DNA of 23,531 nucleotides from CAYPZL01 sp964415045 (GTDB taxonomy: Bacteria > Planctomycetota > Phycisphaerae > Sedimentisphaerales > Anaerobacaceae), in NCBI GenBank assembly GCA_964415045.1, contig CAYPZL010000080.1, forward strand, positions 1 to 23,531, read 5' to 3'. The notes below the pieces were generated by a model. The model saw nothing but the letters and a program-made list of their open reading frames with translations, was not told where the DNA came from and did no database searches. Made by a program: the position numbers and the translations under genes. This document shows, one piece after another, positions 7,509 to 16,362 of the stretch (positions within the stretch are counted from its first letter, which is position 1; every line of letters begins with the position of its first letter).

Positions 7509-10500
7509 ATGAATTCTACACTTGCCCGAAAGATCGTCGGCCTTGTGATACTTACCTCTCTGTTCGTTCCCGCCACGCTGGTCGCGGCTGAGGGCACGCT
7601 GTTTCGGATCGGACAGGCGGACGACAATACCGCCGAGTTCGCCCTGGGACCCAATCGCAGTGGTCAGTACTCGGCCGCGTTCCCCCGCGACGCCATCTAC
7701 GTTGTCGGCCAGTCCGATCCCAAACGGGACTGGCCCTACATCCACCCGGGTCCCGCCGACGTGTGGGCCGGCAGCAAGAGCCATACGGCGACCATTCTCT
7801 TTGGCGTCGAGTCCGCTCCCACCCAGGGCACGTGCACGCTCCATATGGACCTCGTCGATACCCACAGCAGCGTACCGCCGCGATTGCAGATCAAGGTCAA
7901 CGGCACCCTCTTCGAGAAGCAACTGCCCCGCGGCGCCGGTGACGCCTCAGCCTTCGGCGAGGTCGAGAAGGGCCGGGAGTGCCGCACCTCGATCGAGTTC
8001 CCCGCACGCCTGATCGAGAAGGGCACCAACACCATCACGGTCGCCAACACGCGCGGAAGCTGGTTCCTGTACGACTGCGTTCGACTCACCGCGCCCGACT
8101 CCGTGACGCTCGGCGCCCTGACGGAGGTCAACGAACTGCTCGACGTGCACACGCAGCCCTTCCTTGTCAGAGATGCGGGGAAGCTTTGCCAACCTGTTTT
8201 CGCATCGGTGTTGCACATCGGCGAGCCGGTCGAGGCCACGATTAAAGTCGACGGTCTCGCTCCCATCGCCCAGACCGTGGAGGCCGGCTACAAGACGATC
8301 CAGGGTCTCATTCCCGCCGTCAGAGAGACGACCAGTGTCGACGTCGAAGTGAAGGTGGCCGGCAAATCCGTCGGCCGGCAATCCGTCGAGGTCGCCCCGG
8401 TTCGCAAGTGGGAGATTTACATCCTCCATCATTCGCACGTCGATATCGGCTACACCCACGTTCAGACCGACGTTCTGCGGAAGCATTACGAGTATTTCGA
8501 GCAGGTGATTGAACTGGCGAAGCAATCCGCTAATTATCCCGAGGGTTCCCGATTCAAGTGGAACGTGGAAGTTCTCTGGGCGGTGGACAGTTATCTTCGC
8601 GAGACCTCGCCGGAAAAACGCAAAGCGTTCATCGACGCGGTGAGGAAGGGCTGGATCGGTCTCGACGCGCTCTACGGAAACGAGCTGACGGCGTTGTGCC
8701 GTCCCGAAGAGCTCGTCCGGTTGGTGGATTGCGCGGGCCGGCTCCGGGAGCAGTGCGATGTCACCATCGACTCGGCGATGATCACCGACGTTCCAGGCTA
8801 TACCTGGGGCCTGGTTTCGGTGCTCGCGCATACACCCGTCAAGTACTTCTGCGTCGGTCCCAACCGGGGCCACCGCATCGGGTACACGCTGTCGCAGTGG
8901 GGGGACAAGCCGTTCTACTGGCGCAGCCCCAGCGGGCAACACAAGATCCTCACCTGGGTCGCCGGCGAAGGTTATTCCTTCTTTCACAGCGGGCGCCTCA
9001 ACGGAGGGCGGCTCTTCGAATACCTCAGACGGCTCGAACGGGCGGAGTATCCCTACGACATGCTCCATCTGCGCTATTCGATCGGGGGCGACAACGGTCC
9101 GCCCGACCCGGAACTGGCGGATTTCGTCCGCGAGTGGAACGAGAAATATGCTTACCCGAGGCTCGTCGTCGCCACTACGAGCGAGATGTTCCGAGAGTTT
9201 GAGGCTCGCTACGGCGACGCTGTGCCCACGGTAGCGGGCGATTTCACGCCGTACTGGGAAGACGGCGCCGCTTCCAGCGCCCGCGAGACCGCCGTTAACC
9301 GGGCCGCCGCGGAGCGGCTCGTGCAGGCCGAAACCCTGTTTGCCATGCTGCAACCCGGCGACTACCCGGCCGAGGAGTTCTACCAAGCCTGGCGAAATGT
9401 GATCCTCTATGACGAGCACACCTGGGGCGCCCACAACAGCATCTCCCAGCCCGAAGGCGATTTCGCCCTGAGTCAGTGGAAGATCAAACAAGCCTTCGCG
9501 CTCGACGCCGCTACGCAATCCGAGCGGCTTCTGAAGAAAGCGATCTCGATCCGCAGCGCCCCCAGAGGCAACGTCACGACCATTGACGTCTTCAACACGT
9601 GTTCCTGGCCGCGCACCGACCTTGTTACTGTCCCCGGCACATGGGATGCGAAGAACGCTTGCATCACCGAGGCCGAGGGCAACCGTGCTCCGTCCCAACA
9701 ACTGACAAGCGGCGAGGTCGTTTTCCTGGCCCGGGACGTTCCCCCCTTTGGTGCGAAGCGTTTCCTCTGCGGTACTGAGCGAGCGAAGGTGCCTGCGTCG
9801 CCGGCAAACGCGACGGGGAACAGGCTCACCAATGGCTTGATGACCGTCACTGTCGATGAGAAAACGGGCGCGATTGCCAGTCTGAAGTACAGGGACACGG
9901 ACGTCGATCTGGCTGGCAGCGATGGAGGCGTGCGACTGAACGACTATTTCTACGTGCGTGGTCGCGACCCCAAAGCCCCCGAGCGAAACGGTCCGGTCCG
10001 AATCACCGTCAAGGAGAAGGGACCGCTGGTCGCTTCTTTGCTGATCGAATCCGACGCACCCGGCGCCCGGAAACTCGTGCGGGAGCTTCGTCTCGTCGCG
10101 GGTCTGGACCGGCTCGACATCATCGACACCATCGACAAGACGAAGGTCTATCAGCAAGAGGCCGTTCATATCGCCTTTGCGTTCAACGTCCCCGGGGGCG
10201 TGGTGCGGATGGACACGCCGTGGGCGGTCGTCCGGCCCGAGCTCGACCAGATTCCCGGTGCGTGCAAGAACTACTTCACCGTCCAGCGCTGGGTCGATGT
10301 CTCGAACGAGCAGGTGGGTCTGACGTGGGCGACGCCCGATGCGCCGCTGATCGAGATCGGCAAGATCACGAACGATCCGCGCGTCGTCGGGTGGATCGAT
10401 ACGCTCGAGCCCTCGACGACGATCTACTCCTACGTGATGAACAACTACTGGGAGACCAACTACAAAGCGGCGCAGGAGGGCCCGACGACGTTCCGTTACT

Positions 10501-10859
10501 TCATCAGGCCTCACCGCGGCTTTGACGCCGCGCAGGCCACGAGGTTCGGCACGGAAACGAGCCAGCCTCTCATCGCCGTGCCCTGCAGCGCCGCGCGTCC
10601 TGTCTGTGCGTCACTGCTGCGCGTGCAGCCGGCCGGCGTTGTGGCCAGCGTCCTGAAGCCCTCCCGCGACGGCAAGGCCTGGATCCTTCGTCTCTTCAAC
10701 CCGACCGAGAGTGCCCACAAGGTGACGCTCGCCTGGGGCAAACCGGCGCCGAGCAGGGTCTTCCTGAGCAATTTCGCCGAAGAGGAATGCCGGCGCATGA
10801 GAGAGCCGACAGAGATCGGCCCGTACGAAATCGTCACGGTAAGAGCCCAGTTGCCGTAA
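7509..10859 (+). CDS. Secreted GH38 alpha-mannosidase with N-terminal beta-sandwich module
   Basis: A 1116-residue protein. Residues 1-27 are a signal peptide ending PATLVAA. Residues about 29-195 resemble the C-terminal carbohydrate-binding-like domain of family 4 rhamnogalacturonan lyases (LFRIGQADDNTAEF at the start, NTRGSWFLYDCVRL at the end). GH38 begins near 300: HHSHVDIGYTH (307-317) gives zinc ligands His310 and Asp312, and MITDVPGYTWG (424-434) gives the likely nucleophile Asp427. YDEHTWGAHN further on supplies the usual last zinc His. The C-terminal half has the GH38 middle and beta-sandwich regions (VDEKTGAIASLKY, LDRLDIIDTIDKT). GH38 enzymes are zinc/metal-dependent retaining alpha-mannosidases. 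ATG 7509 has AGGAA upstream. The next gene starts 33 nt after the stop, so symporter co-transcription is likely. Linkage specificity cannot be read from sequence. Confidence 0.9.
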   Translation: MNSTLARKIVGLVILTSLFVPATLVAAEGTLFRIGQADDNTAEFALGPNRSGQYSAAFPRDAIYVVGQSDPKRDWPYIHPGPADVWAGSKSHTATILFGVESAPTQGTCTLHMDLVDTHSSVPPRLQIKVNGTLFEKQLPRGAGDASAFGEVEKGRECRTSIEFPARLIEKGTNTITVANTRGSWFLYDCVRLTAPDSVTLGALTEVNELLDVHTQPFLVRDAGKLCQPVFASVLHIGEPVEATIKVDGLAPIAQTVEAGYKTIQGLIPAVRETTSVDVEVKVAGKSVGRQSVEVAPVRKWEIYILHHSHVDIGYTHVQTDVLRKHYEYFEQVIELAKQSANYPEGSRFKWNVEVLWAVDSYLRETSPEKRKAFIDAVRKGWIGLDALYGNELTALCRPEELVRLVDCAGRLREQCDVTIDSAMITDVPGYTWGLVSVLAHTPVKYFCVGPNRGHRIGYTLSQWGDKPFYWRSPSGQHKILTWVAGEGYSFFHSGRLNGGRLFEYLRRLERAEYPYDMLHLRYSIGGDNGPPDPELADFVREWNEKYAYPRLVVATTSEMFREFEARYGDAVPTVAGDFTPYWEDGAASSARETAVNRAAAERLVQAETLFAMLQPGDYPAEEFYQAWRNVILYDEHTWGAHNSISQPEGDFALSQWKIKQAFALDAATQSERLLKKAISIRSAPRGNVTTIDVFNTCSWPRTDLVTVPGTWDAKNACITEAEGNRAPSQQLTSGEVVFLARDVPPFGAKRFLCGTERAKVPASPANATGNRLTNGLMTVTVDEKTGAIASLKYRDTDVDLAGSDGGVRLNDYFYVRGRDPKAPERNGPVRITVKEKGPLVASLLIESDAPGARKLVRELRLVAGLDRLDIIDTIDKTKVYQQEAVHIAFAFNVPGGVVRMDTPWAVVRPELDQIPGACKNYFTVQRWVDVSNEQVGLTWATPDAPLIEIGKITNDPRVVGWIDTLEPSTTIYSYVMNNYWETNYKAAQEGPTTFRYFIRPHRGFDAAQATRFGTETSQPLIAVPCSAARPVCASLLRVQPAGVVASVLKPSRDGKAWILRLFNPTESAHKVTLAWGKPAPSRVFLSNFAEEECRRMREPTEIGPYEIVTVRAQLP

Positions 10860-10892
10860 GAGCAAGATCTGCGTTGCCCCGGAGACCGTTGC

Positions 10893-12695
10893 ATGGCCCC
10901 CATCGACTACTGCCTGATCCTTGCGTACTTCGCACTCGTCATCGGCATGGGTTTCTGGTTCCAGAAGCGCGCCTCCAGAGGGCTGGCCTCGTACTTCCTC
11001 GGCGGCAAGTCCCTGCACTGGCTCGCACTGGCCATGTCCGGCTCGGTCTCCAACTTCGACATCACCGGAACGATGTGGATCATCTCGATCCTGTACGTGC
11101 TCGGCATGAAGTCCATGTGGCACCACTGGATGTGGGGCTTTCTCATGGGCGCGTTTTTCATGAGCTACATGGGCAAGTGGGTGCGGCGCTCGAACGTTAT
11201 GACGGCCGCTGAGTGGATGGAGACGCGCTTCGGCTCGGGCCCGGCCGGCCGGCTCGCCCGCACCACGTCGGCGCTGATCGCGGTGTTCTTCACCACCTGC
11301 TTCATCGGCTACGCGTTCCAGGGCATCGGCAAGTTCGCGGCCGTCTATATCCCGCTGGAGGCTCTGGCCGAGCACACCACGTCCCCACTCCTGCAAGACC
11401 TCGCCACCAATCACGAACCGGCGTGCTTGGCGCTCGTCGTTATCTCGGCGACCACGCTCTACGTGATTCTCGGTGGCCTCTACAGCGTCGTTGTCACCGA
11501 CGTCATCCAGACCATCATTCTCACGATCGGAAGCCTTTTTGTCGCTTACATCGCCTGGGCACGACTGACGCCTGAAGCCCTGGGAACGCTGCCGGCCGAC
11601 TGGAGTTCCCTGGCCATCCCCTGGCGCATCGATGAGCTGGCCGGGACAGACAATGCGGACTTTCAGTTCTTCGGCGCTCTTGTCATCTTCTGGGTGATGA
11701 AGGGGCTTTTGCTGAACCTCGGCGGTCCGGCCCAGATGTATGATGCCCAGCGTTTCCTGGCCGCCCGGGATGCGCGCGCCGCCGCCAAGATCGGCGCCGC
11801 CTGGAGCCTCTTCCTGATCGTTCGCTGGGCCATGTGCGCCGGCATCGCTTTACTGGCCATCACCGGCGTCGCCGGCGTAACCGACTCGGAGAAAGTCATG
11901 CCCCTGGTCCTGCTCGAATTCCTGCCTGCCGGCATCCGGGGCATCGTCATCGCGGGCCTGCTGGCGGCCTTCATGTCCACTTTCAGCTCCACCGTCAACA
12001 GCGGTGCGTCTTTCGTTGTCCGTGACATCTGGCAACCGTATTTCTGCCCGCACGCCTCCGAGCACGAAGCAGTGCGCTTCAGCTACGTCGCGACCATTCT
12101 CATCGTGGCTGTCGGCATTGCCATCGGCTTCAACGCCAGGTCGATCGCGCAGATCTGGAACTGGATGATGATGGCCCTCGCCGCCGGCGTCGTCGTGCCC
12201 AACGTCCTGCGGTGGTACTGGTGGCGGATAAACGGGATCGGCTACGCTTTCGGCACGTTCGCGGGGCTGGTTCTCTCGCTGGTGGACCTGTTTCGACCGG
12301 GCATGCCGGACTACGTGGTCTTTCCCACGATCTGTGCCGCCTCGCTCGTGACAAGCATCCTGGCGTCCCTGTTGACGAAACCGGTCGCGCCGGAGATTCT
12401 CGGGCGATTCTACGAGTCGGTTCGCCCCTTCGGTTTCTGGCGTCCCGTTCGAGACGCCGCCAATCTGTCGGTGGATCAACAGGTCGAGAAGTCGGAGAGC
12501 CTGCGATTGACGGTTCTAAATACGGTCCTGGGCATGGTTGCTATCGCGGGCCTGTACCTGTTCCCCATGTATCTGGTCGGGCACTGGTATGCCAAATCCA
12601 TCCTCTGGCTGACCCTGGCCTCGGTTGCGATCGTGGCCCTGCGATTCACCTGGTACAACAGCCTTCCCGCGCCGGAACGAGAAGAGCCGGTATGA
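10893..12695 (+). CDS. Sodium:solute symporter (SSS/SLC5 family)
   Basis: A 600-residue integral inner-membrane protein with roughly 13-14 hydrophobic segments by eye. SSS landmarks include YFLGGKSLHWL (34-44), the TM2/3 region SVSNFDITGTMWI (51-63), MTAAEWMETRFG (103-114) and later GIRGIVIAGLLAAFMSTFSS, which contains the serines typical of the second sodium site. The family couples sodium entry to uptake of sugars, sialic acids, amino acids or similar small solutes. Placed between a secreted mannosidase and a secreted acetylesterase, it most likely imports a released sugar; the exact solute is unknown. ATG 10893 has GGAG at 8-nt spacing. The C-terminus (about 500-600) carries a soluble loop and two more membrane segments, within the normal size range. 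Confidence 0.93.
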   Translation: MAPIDYCLILAYFALVIGMGFWFQKRASRGLASYFLGGKSLHWLALAMSGSVSNFDITGTMWIISILYVLGMKSMWHHWMWGFLMGAFFMSYMGKWVRRSNVMTAAEWMETRFGSGPAGRLARTTSALIAVFFTTCFIGYAFQGIGKFAAVYIPLEALAEHTTSPLLQDLATNHEPACLALVVISATTLYVILGGLYSVVVTDVIQTIILTIGSLFVAYIAWARLTPEALGTLPADWSSLAIPWRIDELAGTDNADFQFFGALVIFWVMKGLLLNLGGPAQMYDAQRFLAARDARAAAKIGAAWSLFLIVRWAMCAGIALLAITGVAGVTDSEKVMPLVLLEFLPAGIRGIVIAGLLAAFMSTFSSTVNSGASFVVRDIWQPYFCPHASEHEAVRFSYVATILIVAVGIAIGFNARSIAQIWNWMMMALAAGVVVPNVLRWYWWRINGIGYAFGTFAGLVLSLVDLFRPGMPDYVVFPTICAASLVTSILASLLTKPVAPEILGRFYESVRPFGFWRPVRDAANLSVDQQVEKSESLRLTVLNTVLGMVAIAGLYLFPMYLVGHWYAKSILWLTLASVAIVALRFTWYNSLPAPEREEPV

Positions 12696-12730
12696 AGCCT
12701 CCCGTGCGAATCAGCGTGACCTAAACGCGG

Positions 12731-12770
12731 CGCCGGCTACGGCGTAGATCACCTGCACGGCGGCAGCCGT
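12731..12770 (+). other. Two adjacent small GC hairpins after the symporter gene
   Basis: CGCCG-GCTA-CGGCG (12731-12744) and ACGGC-GGCA-GCCGT (12757-12770) each form a 5-bp stem with a 4-nt loop. They lie 36-75 nt after the symporter stop and more than 100 nt before the next gene's start. No T-run follows, so they are only weak candidates for termination or mRNA protection. The remaining 193-nt gap shows no gene or convincing promoter. Confidence 0.3.
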
Positions 12771-12875
12771 CAAACCACTTGCATTGTGGTGATGGTCCTG
12801 TACCATGTCTCATCGTGAGCAATCCGATGATAGCAATCATGGAGTGTTGTTTCTCAACATGGCGTTTGTGCGAGT

Positions 12876-12881
12876 AAGGAG
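12876..12881 (+). promoter_or_regulatory. Shine-Dalgarno that sets the esterase start
   Basis: AAGGAG ends 7 nt before the ATG at 12889. Two earlier in-frame ATGs, at 12805 and 12859, lack a comparable site and would put a polar tail in front of the signal peptide. The start at 12889 is therefore preferred. Confidence 0.7.
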
Positions 12882-12888
12882 TCTTCTG

Positions 12889-15090
12889 ATGCGTTCACTG
12901 TCGTCTTCCTGGCTTCGTTTTTCCTGGCTTGTCGTTTTGATTCTGGCGGCGGTGGTCACGGCCGAGCCCTTGCGTCTGCCGAATATCTTTGGCGACCACA
13001 TGGTTCTCCAGCGGGACTTGCCCGTGGTGATCTGGGGCTGGGCGGACGCCGGCCAGGAAGTCACGGTCTCGTTCGGCAAGCAGAGCAAATCAGCGAAAGC
13101 CAACGACGCGGGGCGGTGGCGCGTGCGGTTACGGCCGTTGAAGGCCAGTGCAAAGGCCGAACGATTGGAGGTCCGCGCCGGCGAACAGACCGTTGCATTC
13201 GAGGATGTGCTGGTCGGGGAGGTGTGGCTGTGCTCGGGCCAGTCGAATATGGAATGGCGCGTGGCCAATACGGAGGGGGCCAAGCAGGAGATCGCCGGCG
13301 CCGACTACCCTCTTCTTCGTCACATCGAGATGGACCACATCATGCTGCCCGAGCCGGTGGACGACGTGCAATCGCGGAAGGGCTGGGAGATCTGTACGCC
13401 GGAGACGGTGCCTTCTTTCACGGCCGTGGGCTATTTCTTCGGCAAGGAATTGCACGAGGAACTGGACGTGCCGGTCGGCCTGGTCAACAGCTCGTGGGGC
13501 GGTTCGAACATTGAAGCTTTCACTTCGTTGGAGGGTTTCAAGCAGGTGCCCGAGCTGTCGGACATGGTAGAGCGTATCCAGGCGTCGTTGCCGCACAATC
13601 CGGCCTACAAGAAAGCCGTCCGCAAAACCCTGGCCGAGACGCGCAAGTGGCTGGCCGAGGCGAAGGAGGCGCTGGCCGGCGACGAACGCGTGCCCTCGGC
13701 GCCGGACCTGCCGGCAAGCACGAATCCGCTGATGAATTGGGTCGATCCCGCGAACAAGCACAACGCGATGATCAACGGTCTGACGCCGTATCGAATCCGG
13801 GGTACAATCTGGTATCAGGGCGAGTCGAATCGCGCCGACGGGATGCTCTACGTCAAGAAGACGGAGGCTCTCGTGAAAGGGTGGCGGAAGGCCTGGGGGC
13901 AACCGGATCTGCCGTACTACTACGTGCAGATCGCGCCGTATCAGTATGGCGAAGAAGACCCGCACGTCCTGCCGGTGTTCTGGGAGGCGCAGGCCGCCAT
14001 CGAAAAGGAGATTCCGCATACCGGCATGGTCGTGGTTCACGACGTGGGCAACGTGAGGGACATTCACCCGCGCAACAAGAAGACGGTCGGCCATCGCCTG
14101 GCCTTGCTGGCCTTGGCGAGAACGTACGGCAGGGATTTGCTCGACGGTGGGCCTCAGTTTGAGAGATTAGCCGTCGAAGGAGACAAGGTGCGCGTCTTCT
14201 TCAAGCGGACTGGCAGCGGGCTGACCACGAGCGACGGCAAGGCGCCGGACTGGTTTGAAATCGCCGGTGAAAACGGTCTGTTCGTATCCGCCCGGGCGAG
14301 TATTGACGGTCATACCGTAGTGCTGAGCAGCGAAGAGGTGCGTAAGCCCAGCGCCATTCGCTATGCCTGGTCGAAGCTGGCCGAGCCGAATCTCAGAAGC
14401 AAGGAGGGATTCCCGGTCAGCGCGTTTCGTTCGGGTCGGATCGAGGAGCCGGCCCTGCTCGATGCGGCGGTGCCCCAGGCGAAGGGATACAAGCTCATTT
14501 ACAGCTACGACGTGGGAGTGGCGGGCACAACGCAAAAGGCCGCGCCCTATCGCGTGGATCGGGCGAACGAGGTCGAGGCGTTCGATCGCGTCGCCTATTT
14601 CCTCGCCTTGAAGAAGGCCGGTGAGCCCTTGCAGTATGTGTGGGCGTCGATGGATGCCTTCACGACGGAGGCGGCCAAGCTCGGCGTGCCCACGTCATCG
14701 GTGAACGCAACCTTCAGGCAATGGGTCGATCGCATGGAGGTCCGGAGCAACGTGGATGGCGTCGAGACGGGGCAGGGGCTCAAGGGGTACATCGAGTTCT
14801 GGCCGCACAACTACGGGCCGCAGAACACCGCATCGGTAGAAGGCGCCTCAAATGACACCTACGACTTTGGCGATACGCCGACGAATCCGCGCGAAGGCTA
14901 CGGCTCGATGCAGATCCATAACCCGTCGGCGCGGCAGACCATCCTGGCGGTGAATAAGTGGTGGGAAGGGCAGAAGGCGGACGTGGGCATCGGCAACAGT
15001 CCCGAGGGCAATCCCGACTACACGTTTCGCAGCAACGCCGGCGCGTACCAGCTCAAACGTCTGATGGTCCTGGTGCGCCCCGCGAAATGA
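12889..15090 (+). CDS. Secreted sialate O-acetylesterase-type carbohydrate esterase with extra C-terminal domain
   Basis: A 733-residue protein with a signal peptide (1-25, ending AVVTA). The N-terminal part (26-110) is the beta-domain usual in these esterases (LPNIFGDHMVLQRDLPV). The catalytic SGNH/SASA domain follows: CSGQSNMEW (115-123) with nucleophile Ser119, GLVNSSWGGSNIEA (197-210), TIWYQGESN (306-314) and VRDIHPRNK (389-397) supplying Asp391 and His393. Such enzymes remove O-acetyl groups from sialic acids or from other acetylated glycans, including xylan. Residues about 535-733 form an additional module that I do not recognise (YSYDVGVAGTT, then FWPHNYGPQNT). It follows the symporter after 193 nt and precedes the oxidoreductase by 63 nt. 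Substrate could be sialic acid or plant or algal polysaccharide; context does not settle it. Confidence 0.88.
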   Translation: MRSLSSSWLRFSWLVVLILAAVVTAEPLRLPNIFGDHMVLQRDLPVVIWGWADAGQEVTVSFGKQSKSAKANDAGRWRVRLRPLKASAKAERLEVRAGEQTVAFEDVLVGEVWLCSGQSNMEWRVANTEGAKQEIAGADYPLLRHIEMDHIMLPEPVDDVQSRKGWEICTPETVPSFTAVGYFFGKELHEELDVPVGLVNSSWGGSNIEAFTSLEGFKQVPELSDMVERIQASLPHNPAYKKAVRKTLAETRKWLAEAKEALAGDERVPSAPDLPASTNPLMNWVDPANKHNAMINGLTPYRIRGTIWYQGESNRADGMLYVKKTEALVKGWRKAWGQPDLPYYYVQIAPYQYGEEDPHVLPVFWEAQAAIEKEIPHTGMVVVHDVGNVRDIHPRNKKTVGHRLALLALARTYGRDLLDGGPQFERLAVEGDKVRVFFKRTGSGLTTSDGKAPDWFEIAGENGLFVSARASIDGHTVVLSSEEVRKPSAIRYAWSKLAEPNLRSKEGFPVSAFRSGRIEEPALLDAAVPQAKGYKLIYSYDVGVAGTTQKAAPYRVDRANEVEAFDRVAYFLALKKAGEPLQYVWASMDAFTTEAAKLGVPTSSVNATFRQWVDRMEVRSNVDGVETGQGLKGYIEFWPHNYGPQNTASVEGASNDTYDFGDTPTNPREGYGSMQIHNPSARQTILAVNKWWEGQKADVGIGNSPEGNPDYTFRSNAGAYQLKRLMVLVRPAK

Positions 15091-15153
15091 CCGTCGGGCC
15101 CTGGGGCGGAAAGGCGAGGTGAGAACGAACTGGCAACGGGAAGGGAGTGCGTT

Positions 15154-16362
15154 ATGACGTATTGCATCGAGAGGTCAGTCAGTCGTCGGGAGCTGTTGGG
15201 CGGGGCTGCGGTGGGGTTGACGGTAGCGTCTGCGAGCCTGCCATCGCTTTCCGGCGCGCAGGACACCCGGTATCGCGTTGCCGTGATCGGCCGGACCGGC
15301 CGGGGCAATTACGGCCACGGGCTCGATATTGTGTGGAACGACGTCAGCCGGGCGAAGATCGTGGCGGTGGCCGATGAGGATCCCGAAGGCCGTGCCGCGG
15401 CGGCCGAGCGACTGAACGCCCCGAACGCGTATGCGGACTATCGTCGGATGCTGGAAAGGGAACGTCCGCAGATCGTCAGCGTCGCGCCGCGCTGGTTGGA
15501 TTGCCATCACGACATGGTGCTCGCGTGCGCCGAATACGGCTGCCACGTTTTTCTTGAAAAGCCGATGTGCCGGAGTCTCGCAGAGGCGGACGAGATGATC
15601 GCGGCCATGGAGAAGCGGAACCTGAAGCTCGCCATCGCCCATCAAACGCGCTACAGTCCGGCGCTGGCCCATGCGAAGAAGGCCTTTGAGGAGGGATTGC
15701 TCGGCGACATCGTCGAGCTGCGCGGCCGGGGCAAAGAGGATCGGCGGGGCGGGGGCGAGGATCTGATGGTGCTCGGCACGCACGTGATGGACTTGATGCG
15801 TTTCTTCGCGGGCGATCCGCAATGGTGCTTCGCGCAGGTTAGAGCCGACCGACGCTGTGTCACCAAAGGCGACGTGCGCGAGGGAGCCGAGGGCATCGGC
15901 CCCCTCGCCGGCGACGAAATTCATGCCACGTATCGTTTTGGCGGTGCGACGATGGGCTATTTTTCGACCCACCGCGCCGCACACGGAGCGGCTAAACGCT
16001 TCGGTCTGCAAATCTACGGCACGAAAGGGATTCTCACCACGACGACCGGCGCCGTTCCTGAGGTCTGGTTCGTCGAGGATCCGGCGTGGCAGCCCGGCCC
16101 CAGCAAGGCTCCGTGGCGCCAAATTTCAAGCGCCGGGATCGGCCAGCCCGAGCCTCTCAGCGACCGCGGCCATCGGCTGGGCAATCGTCTCATTGCCCTC
16201 GATCTGATTCGGGCGATAGAAACGGATACGCAGCCGAGGGGAAGCATGTACGACGGGCGCGCCGCTCTCGAAATGATAATGGCCGTATACGAATCGCATC
16301 GGCTCAACGCCCCCGTCGAGCTGCCCTTGCGGAATCGCAAGCATCCGCTGACGCTGCTGTAA
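15154..16362 (+). CDS. Tat-exported Gfo/Idh/MocA-family oxidoreductase
   Basis: A 402-residue protein. The N-terminus carries a twin-arginine signal (SRRELLGG at 10-17, then a short hydrophobic stretch), so it is likely exported folded with its nucleotide. The Rossmann start is YRVAVIGRTGRGNYG (40-54). EKPMC (135-139) is the family EKP motif, and GTHVMDL (208-214) supplies the usual active-site His210. The family uses NAD(P) to oxidise or reduce sugars and polyols; some exported members are NAD-dependent glycosidases (GH109) or C3-oxidising glycoside enzymes. ATG 15154 has GGGAG close upstream. The last 59 nt overlap the convergent GH127-esterase gene. Exact substrate unknown; the nearby DUF1080 gene suggests glycoside oxidation. 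Confidence 0.9.
   Translation: MTYCIERSVSRRELLGGAAVGLTVASASLPSLSGAQDTRYRVAVIGRTGRGNYGHGLDIVWNDVSRAKIVAVADEDPEGRAAAAERLNAPNAYADYRRMLERERPQIVSVAPRWLDCHHDMVLACAEYGCHVFLEKPMCRSLAEADEMIAAMEKRNLKLAIAHQTRYSPALAHAKKAFEEGLLGDIVELRGRGKEDRRGGGEDLMVLGTHVMDLMRFFAGDPQWCFAQVRADRRCVTKGDVREGAEGIGPLAGDEIHATYRFGGATMGYFSTHRAAHGAAKRFGLQIYGTKGILTTTTGAVPEVWFVEDPAWQPGPSKAPWRQISSAGIGQPEPLSDRGHRLGNRLIALDLIRAIETDTQPRGSMYDGRAALEMIMAVYESHRLNAPVELPLRNRKHPLTLL

Noticed and set aside
7947..10514. Long open frame (855 codons) on the minus strand opposite the GH38 gene
   Set aside because: Mirror of GH38 codon bias; no motif, and GH38 catalytic motifs on the plus strand are intact.
12805..12888. Longer N-terminus for the secreted esterase
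   Set aside because: The earlier ATGs lack a good ribosome-binding site and precede the signal peptide with a polar segment; AAGGAG before 12889 fits better.
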